Shown piece after piece: positions 5,131-9,441 of a DNA stretch of 9,441 nucleotides. The DNA is from an uncultured Eubacterium sp. (GTDB taxonomy: Bacteria > Bacillota_A > Clostridia > Lachnospirales > Lachnospiraceae), in contig CANTHI010000104.1 in the NCBI GenBank assembly GCA_947653505.1, positions 1 to 9,441 of the forward strand, in the 5' to 3' direction. Both the position numbers and the translations under genes were made by a program. The notes below the pieces were generated by a model, which saw nothing but the letters and a program-made list of their open reading frames with translations, had not been told where the DNA came from and did no database searches. Position 1 is the first letter of the stretch. Every line of letters begins with the position of its first letter.

Positions 5131-5826
5131 ATGCAATTGGAAATACTACAGGTAAAAAATATCAGCAAACAGTATGGGACGAAAGAGCATGCGGTGCATG
5201 CGCTGCGGAATGTCTCGTTCTCGGTCAGCCAGGGGGAGTTTGTGGCGATCGTTGGCACCTCCGGTTCTGGAAAGAGTACGCTGCTGCATCTGATTGGCGG
5301 GCTGGATGTGCCTTCCGCGGGGGAGATTTTTATCCGGAACTACAATATTGCAAATTTAAAGCGCAGGGAGCAGACGATATTCAGACGCAGGAATATTGGA
5401 TTTGTATTTCAGAACTACAGTCTGATGCAGGCGCTGAATGTGTATGATAATGTGGCGCTGCCAGTGACATTTGACAGGGGAAGGCATGTGGACCACCACT
5501 GGATCGGGGAGCTGTTACGGGAACTCGGACTCTGGGAAAAGAGGACGCGGTTTCCGCATGAGCTGTCCGGCGGCCAGCAGCAGAGAGTCGCACTGGCACG
5601 GGCTCTGGCGAATAAGCCTGCTGTGATCCTTGCCGATGAGCCGACCGGAAATCTGGATTCCAGAACAACCGTGGAGGTGGCAGGGCTTTTGAAAAACAGT
5701 GCCAGAAAATATCATCAGACGATTCTGATGGTTACGCACAATGAAAGTCTGGCGTTTGGCTGTGACCGGATTCTGCATATTGAAGATGGAAGGCTGTTAC
5801 GGGAAAAGGAAGGTGTCTGCTTATGA
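5131..5826 (+). CDS. ABC transporter ATP-binding protein (MacB/LolD-type)
   Basis: A 231-residue ATPase of the class that serves FtsX-type permeases (MacB, LolD, BceA). Walker [10 protein letters not shown] is at 42-50, the Q-loop glutamine at 94 (FVFQN), the signature LSGGQ at 145-149, Walker B VILADE at 165-170 with catalytic E170, the D-loop NLDS after it, and the switch H203 in VTHN. The order and length are normal and all catalytic residues are present. A strong site, AAAGGAG, precedes the start; ATG 5131 is only 3 bases from it, while TTG 5137 would have a better spacing and give the usual MEIL start, so the exact start is open by two residues. The stop overlaps the permease start by ATGA. 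It should power movement of a lipid, peptide or antimicrobial by its partner; the substrate is not visible in the sequence. Confidence 0.95.
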   Translation: MQLEILQVKNISKQYGTKEHAVHALRNVSFSVSQGEFVAIVGTSGSGKSTLLHLIGGLDVPSAGEIFIRNYNIANLKRREQTIFRRRNIGFVFQNYSLMQALNVYDNVALPVTFDRGRHVDHHWIGELLRELGLWEKRTRFPHELSGGQQQRVALARALANKPAVILADEPTGNLDSRTTVEVAGLLKNSARKYHQTILMVTHNESLAFGCDRILHIEDGRLLREKEGVCL

Positions 5827-8519
5827 AAACATATCTGCATCTTGCGGCTTCGTATCTTAGATATTATAAAAAGCAGACATTTGCTTTGTTTTTTGGTGTG
5901 GTATTATTTTCCGTGCTGTATAATGGCATGGGAGGGCTTCTGGAAAGCGGAAAATGTGCGGCGCTCGCGGACGCACGGATGAAATATGGAGACTGGCATT
6001 ATGCGGTCCGCGCGGATTCTGCGTGTCTAAAGAGCTTTGAAAAAGATCCGGATGCGGCAGGGTATGAGCTGGAACAGGCAGGAAGGATCACGGTTTTGAA
6101 AACGCTGGAACAGCCGTTTCCGATGCAGTTTGTAAAAACGGATGAAGCTTTCCGGCGCATGATGGGGACAGAGATTTTAAAAGGGCATTATCCTAAGCAG
6201 GAAGATGAGATTGCAATGGACCAGCAGACACTGAACAGTCTGGGAGCCGCGGCGGAAACCGGTACCACGCTGTATCTGGATGGACACGGGTATACGCTGT
6301 GCGGGATTTTGTCAGAAATGCCGGAAAAGTTTCATGATTTACAGTTTCGTAATGTGTATGCATACGAAAAACAGGAACCGGATACATCCATGCTGTATCT
6401 GAAATTTAAGGAAAACCGCAGTGTATACAGGCAGAAAAGGGAATTTGCCGAAAACTCCGGCATCCGGCCGGATACCGTTATCCGGAATAATGGGATTTCT
6501 GCTTATATTGATACGGAGCCGCCTGGTCACATACTGGATGTAATCCGGACAGGATTTACAGAGCAGGGGGCCGGTCTGCCATATATATGGGGTACCCTGA
6601 ATCAGGGTGGAAATCTGACAAAAACCGCGGTTCTGGCAGCTATTGCTGTTTTTGGAGCGTTTATTATTTACAGTCTGTTCCAGATTTCAGTCGTGCGCAG
6701 ATTTTCTGAGTACAGCACGATGCAGGCAGCCGGGCTGACAGATGGCGGTGCTTTTTTACTGTTTTTGCTGGAGCTTGGGATGATTAGTCTGGCAGGATAT
6801 CTGACAGGAGGTGTGGCTGGCAATCTGTTTGCATGGCTGATATACCAAAAAGCCGGAAAGATTTTTATTGTACAGGATGCGGTTGTTCATACAGGCGTAC
6901 CGGATGCTTTGCAGCAGAATGCGGTGGTCCGTCTGCCGGACGCGGGCAGCTACCAGATAGACATAAGGACCATGACATATGGTCTGTGCCTTCTGGCCGT
7001 ATTTTTACTGCTGATTAGTCTGCGGCTGCTAAAAAACATGCGCAGGCTGACCATCCGTCAGATGATGGCAGGACATATTGCTGTACGCAAAGTAAGAAAA
7101 TGGCAAAGCCGCAGAATTTACAGTATCCACCGCCGCAATCTGACAGAAATTCTTACGCACAGGTTTATGTTTGCACGAAAAGGGATGTTTGCAGGAATGC
7201 TGTTGTCCCTTTCGGCCGGCAGCGTCCTGTTTCTCGGGGCGTTTTATACAGCCGAAAATACAAAGATTCATAATATGCTTGCCTATAAGGCTGATGACGG
7301 ACTGGGCTCGGATATTCAGGTATCTGTACAGACGGACCGCCTGACCGATACGATACCGCAGGAAACGGTGGCGCAGATGGCACAGATTACTGGTATAAAA
7401 CAGCTGCATCCGGTACGGTATCTGCCTGGTGAGCTTGCGCTGCACGATGGCAGGCTTGTCTGGACATCGTATTTTGCAGAGATAGCCGGTGATCCGGCCA
7501 ATCCGCCAGATCCGGTGATGCAGGAAAAGTACAATGGAATTGCGGTACAGACCGGGGAAGACGACTATACGTTAAAAGTCAACATCTATGGATACGATGA
7601 TGCGATGCTCGAAGAACTGGACGGCTATCTGCTGGAGGGAGAGATCGATGCTGACAGGATGCGGCGGGAAAACAGTGTTATTTTTAAGACGCTTATGGAC
7701 GGACAGGGAAATTATGACGGGATTGCTGTTTATCCGGGGGATGAGATTCCGTTAAAAGTACCCTGTGGGGAAAAACTGTCTGAGCTGCCGCAAAAAGCAC
7801 TTCGCTTTGATGGAAAAGACAGCTGGTATGAGCATATGGACCTTGAAGTGGCGGCGGTTGTCAGCAGACCTCTGGCAAAAGTAGAGTCGTTTTTTGGAGA
7901 CAGCGGTACTTCTGATGTGGATCTGATTATGACGAATGAACAGATGGAAGCAAATTTCGGCATTTCGGATTACCGGACGATCAGCATTGCGCTGGGACAG
8001 ACAGCAGATGCAGGAAAAATAGCGGCAGAAATCGGGACGATGACAGCGTCACTTCCCGGCTGTACGGTAAAAGATTACAGTGCCAGGATACAGGCGCAGA
8101 ATCTGTATCTGGCGCAAAAGATGTTTTTTTCTTACGGAATTGCGGCTGTACTGTATGGTATCAGTCTGCTGCATATTTTTAACAGTATGCAGTATCTTGT
8201 TGTGGCCAGAAAACGGGAGTTTGGAATCCTGCGTGCAATGGGGATTACAGATGCCGGACTGTGCCGGATGCTGGCAAAGGAAGGACTCTGGTACGGGATT
8301 TGTTCGGTGCTGGCTGTGGCTGGTATTTATGCGGTTGTACAAAAGGTATTGTATTATTTTATGGTTCATGTGTACCGCTATCTGCATCCGCGCGCGTTTA
8401 TTTCCATAAAAGCGCTTGTGACTGTAGCGGGAGTGGACCTTGTGCTCTGCGTGACCGTTGTGCTGGTATCCGGATGGATGCTTTTGCGGGAACAGATTGT
8501 AAAGGAAATTATTAGTTGA
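5823..8519 (+). CDS. ABC transporter permease with two FtsX modules
   Basis: An 898-residue permease with about eight membrane segments (near 18-36, 268-290, 310-338, 385-403, 454-475, 769-789, 821-843 and 864-886). Segments 1-4 and 5-8 form two FtsX-type modules, each with a large outside domain after its first segment (about 40-265 and 478-767). Each module has the cytosolic coupling helix before the third position: RRFSEYSTMQAAGLTD at 292-307 and KREFGILRAMGITD at 797-810. It thus brings both halves of the membrane part in one chain, unlike Bce-type permeases, which have ten segments and one outside domain. It starts at ATG 5823 in the stop of the ATPase gene. The role could be removal of a toxic compound from the membrane, lipid transport, or signal passing to the kinase. 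No substrate can be read from the sequence. Confidence 0.92.
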   Translation: MKTYLHLAASYLRYYKKQTFALFFGVVLFSVLYNGMGGLLESGKCAALADARMKYGDWHYAVRADSACLKSFEKDPDAAGYELEQAGRITVLKTLEQPFPMQFVKTDEAFRRMMGTEILKGHYPKQEDEIAMDQQTLNSLGAAAETGTTLYLDGHGYTLCGILSEMPEKFHDLQFRNVYAYEKQEPDTSMLYLKFKENRSVYRQKREFAENSGIRPDTVIRNNGISAYIDTEPPGHILDVIRTGFTEQGAGLPYIWGTLNQGGNLTKTAVLAAIAVFGAFIIYSLFQISVVRRFSEYSTMQAAGLTDGGAFLLFLLELGMISLAGYLTGGVAGNLFAWLIYQKAGKIFIVQDAVVHTGVPDALQQNAVVRLPDAGSYQIDIRTMTYGLCLLAVFLLLISLRLLKNMRRLTIRQMMAGHIAVRKVRKWQSRRIYSIHRRNLTEILTHRFMFARKGMFAGMLLSLSAGSVLFLGAFYTAENTKIHNMLAYKADDGLGSDIQVSVQTDRLTDTIPQETVAQMAQITGIKQLHPVRYLPGELALHDGRLVWTSYFAEIAGDPANPPDPVMQEKYNGIAVQTGEDDYTLKVNIYGYDDAMLEELDGYLLEGEIDADRMRRENSVIFKTLMDGQGNYDGIAVYPGDEIPLKVPCGEKLSELPQKALRFDGKDSWYEHMDLEVAAVVSRPLAKVESFFGDSGTSDVDLIMTNEQMEANFGISDYRTISIALGQTADAGKIAAEIGTMTASLPGCTVKDYSARIQAQNLYLAQKMFFSYGIAAVLYGISLLHIFNSMQYLVVARKREFGILRAMGITDAGLCRMLAKEGLWYGICSVLAVAGIYAVVQKVLYYFMVHVYRYLHPRAFISIKALVTVAGVDLVLCVTVVLVSGWMLLREQIVKEIIS

Positions 8520-8563
8520 CAGGGGCTGCGGATGTAACTATTCAGACGTAGCAGCTTAAATAA

Positions 8564-8612
8564 GGAACTGCATGTAAATAACCTGTGTCACAGGCTATTT
8601 ACATGCAGTTTC
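8564..8612 (+). terminator. Long hairpin after the permease gene
   Basis: AACTGCATGTAAATA (8566-8580) and its exact complement at 8596-8610 form 15 pairs, lengthened to 17 by flanking G-U and G-C pairs. An inner CCTGT/ACAGG stem with loop GTC closes it. Position, 45 bp after the stop, suggests the transcript end, but only TTTCT follows instead of a clean T-run, so it may be a processed 3' end or a bidirectional or repeat-type hairpin. Confidence 0.6.
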
Positions 8613-8621
8613 TAACGCTTT

Positions 8622-8660
8622 CCGGTGTCCGGACGGTCAGCAATAACATATTATCTGTCC
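8622..8660. repeat. Dispersed intergenic element, copy 2
   Basis: The 21-bp core 8622-8642 repeats 1005-1025 with four transitions and includes the palindrome GTCCGGAC. As in the first copy it lies just after a hairpin and about 90 bp before a promoter. No other coding or RNA signal is visible between 8520 and 8712. Confidence 0.55.
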
Positions 8661-8712
8661 TGTGAAAAGTAACCGGCATATTCTATTGGGTATATATCAC
8701 ATCATGTTTATG

Positions 8713-8741
8713 TTGAATAAAACTGCACAGGGAGTTATAAT
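8713..8741 (+). promoter_or_regulatory. Promoter for the broken Rpn-like gene
   Basis: TTGAAT (8713-8718) and TATAAT (8736-8741) are 17 bp apart; the -10 box is perfect and the -35 has two mismatches. AGGAG at 8764-8768 then stands 9 bases before the ATG at 8778, so the expression signals of the broken gene are still intact. Confidence 0.7.
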
Positions 8742-8777
8742 AGATGTAAGACAGAAACAACACAGGAGAATGATAAA

Positions 8778-9441
8778 ATGACGGACAGGGCAGATAAAAT
8801 ACAGTGGCACCTGGGATTTTACGGGGCTGCGGAAATAGAACTGATGGAAAATCGGGAAGAGCTGGAGTTTATACGGGAATATAGTCTTGGAAAGGAGCCA
8901 CTGCGGGCGGACCTGCTGGTGAGCTTACGGTATCGTTTTTCAGGGAAGCGTATCCGGTGAAGATGATAAAAAAGCTGGAGGAAACAGGCTTTGCGGTGGA
9001 GCGGGAATATCCGGGAATCTATTATGTAAAGGGAAGGGCGCTGTTTGATACACAGATCGTTGTAATACGCGAGCTGTCGGGAGCAGAACACAGCGGTCTG
9101 AAGATACTGGGACTGGATGCAAGGGAGGAGGACATCGTGAGGTTTCTGGAAAAGGCAGGAGGCTTTCGCCGGCAGGGAGACAGGAACAATGCGGATGCGG
9201 TCCTGCAGGTGAGTGTGCAGGCGAACCAGAAAATATATCAGAAAATAAGGAGGAAGACGGATATGTGTGAAGCATTAAGGGAACTGATGAAGGATGATAT
9301 AGAAGCGGAGATTGACCGGAAGGTAAGGGAAGGGACAGAGGCCGCAAAAAAAGAAGTGGAAACGTTAAAGAAAGAAGCAGAGACTGTAAAGAAAGAAGCA
9401 GAGACTGTAAAGAAAGAAGCAGAGACTGTAAAGAAAGAAGC
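8778..9441 (+). pseudogene. Rpn/PD-(D/E)XK-like family gene broken by an internal frame-changing deletion (3' end outside window)
   Basis: From ATG 8778 the protein reads 'QWHLGFYGAAEIELMENREE' and PLRADLLV, the N-terminal pattern of a family I recall as frequent in Lachnospiraceae. After LLV (about 8921) the frame runs into TGA at 8958-8960. From about 8921 the second frame continues with family-like sequence: 'ELTVSFFREAYPVKMIKKLE', then YPGIYYVKG, the MCEALRELMKDD signature (about 9264-9299) and a coiled-coil tail that leaves the window. The middle part, where I remember a nuclease-like EYK motif, is absent, and the joint changes the frame. Intact members are about 300 residues, so roughly 80-100 are missing (estimate from memory). 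Promoter and ribosome binding site remain. Translation could yield a 60-residue stub, or a C-terminal piece from ATG 8963. The family name is recalled, not searched. Confidence 0.75.
9367..9441 (+). repeat. 21-bp tandem repeats coding a heptad coiled coil, running off the right edge
   Basis: Three identical copies of a 21-bp unit at 9367-9387, 9388-9408 and 9409-9429 and a partial copy to 9441 encode the heptad KKEAETV; a diverged copy (9346-9366) precedes them. The exact identity points to recent expansion by slippage or recombination. Confidence 0.9.

Noticed and set aside
8921..8962. Programmed frameshift instead of a deletion in the Rpn-like gene
   Set aside because: A slippery TTTTT occurs at 8936-8940, but the second-frame match already begins at about 8921 and the middle domain is missing, so a simple slip would not restore the protein.
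8940..9347. Minus-strand open frame of 135 codons
   Set aside because: Lies opposite the family-like C-terminal part of the broken gene and is rich in proline and serine as expected from an antisense shadow.

Overview
The window reads as chromosomal DNA of a Gram-positive anaerobe of the Clostridia, most likely a Lachnospiraceae-type gut bacterium. This rests on the moderate GC content, strong AGGAG-type ribosome binding sites, a textbook sigma-A promoter (TTGACA, 17 bp, TATAAT), Big_2-tailed nucleotidase, FtsX-type ABC transporter, and a broken copy of the Rpn/PD-(D/E)XK-like protein family with a coiled-coil tail that I recall as abundant in Lachnospiraceae. The assignment is by family content only; no rRNA or marker gene is present.

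Layout, all genes on the + strand. (1) 1-846: the 3' part of a secreted 5'-nucleotidase-type protein ending in two Big_2 domains, followed by a clear terminator at 890-920. (2) 921-1253: a regulatory gap with a dispersed intergenic element, a perfect promoter flanked by two TGAACATGTTCA palindromes, and a duplicated 45-bp leader carrying the ribosome binding site. (3) 1254-1820: TetR-type regulator. (4) 1915-4331: a 7-TM membrane protein of unknown family, an OmpR-type response regulator coupled to it by an ATGA overlap, and a histidine kinase with one N-terminal membrane segment and no sensor domain; a 14-bp tandem array separates regulator and kinase. (5) 4324-5023: an overlapping MNT nucleotidyltransferase / HEPN (HI0074-type) pair with intact GS-x10-DxD and R-x4-H-x-Y motifs. 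(6) 5131-8519: an ABC ATPase and a two-module FtsX permease, overlapping by ATGA, with a possible promoter of their own in the preceding gap. (7) 8520-8777: a long hairpin, a second copy of the intergenic element and a promoter. (8) 8778-9441: a gene of the Rpn-like family broken by an internal out-of-frame deletion, running off the right edge through 21-bp tandem repeats.

How it may work together (inference): the TetR regulator probably controls itself and perhaps the following genes through the twin palindromes. The kinase has almost no outside portion, so the stimulus probably reaches it through a partner, either the 7-TM protein or the transporter. The regulator would then switch on the transporter. 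The unusual part is the MNT/HEPN pair, an RNase toxin and AMP-transferring antitoxin type, translationally joined to the kinase inside this sensory-transport cluster. That arrangement, and the young tandem repeats inside and just behind the response regulator gene, are the main points worth following up. No CRISPR array, rRNA, tRNA, transposase or integrase was seen.
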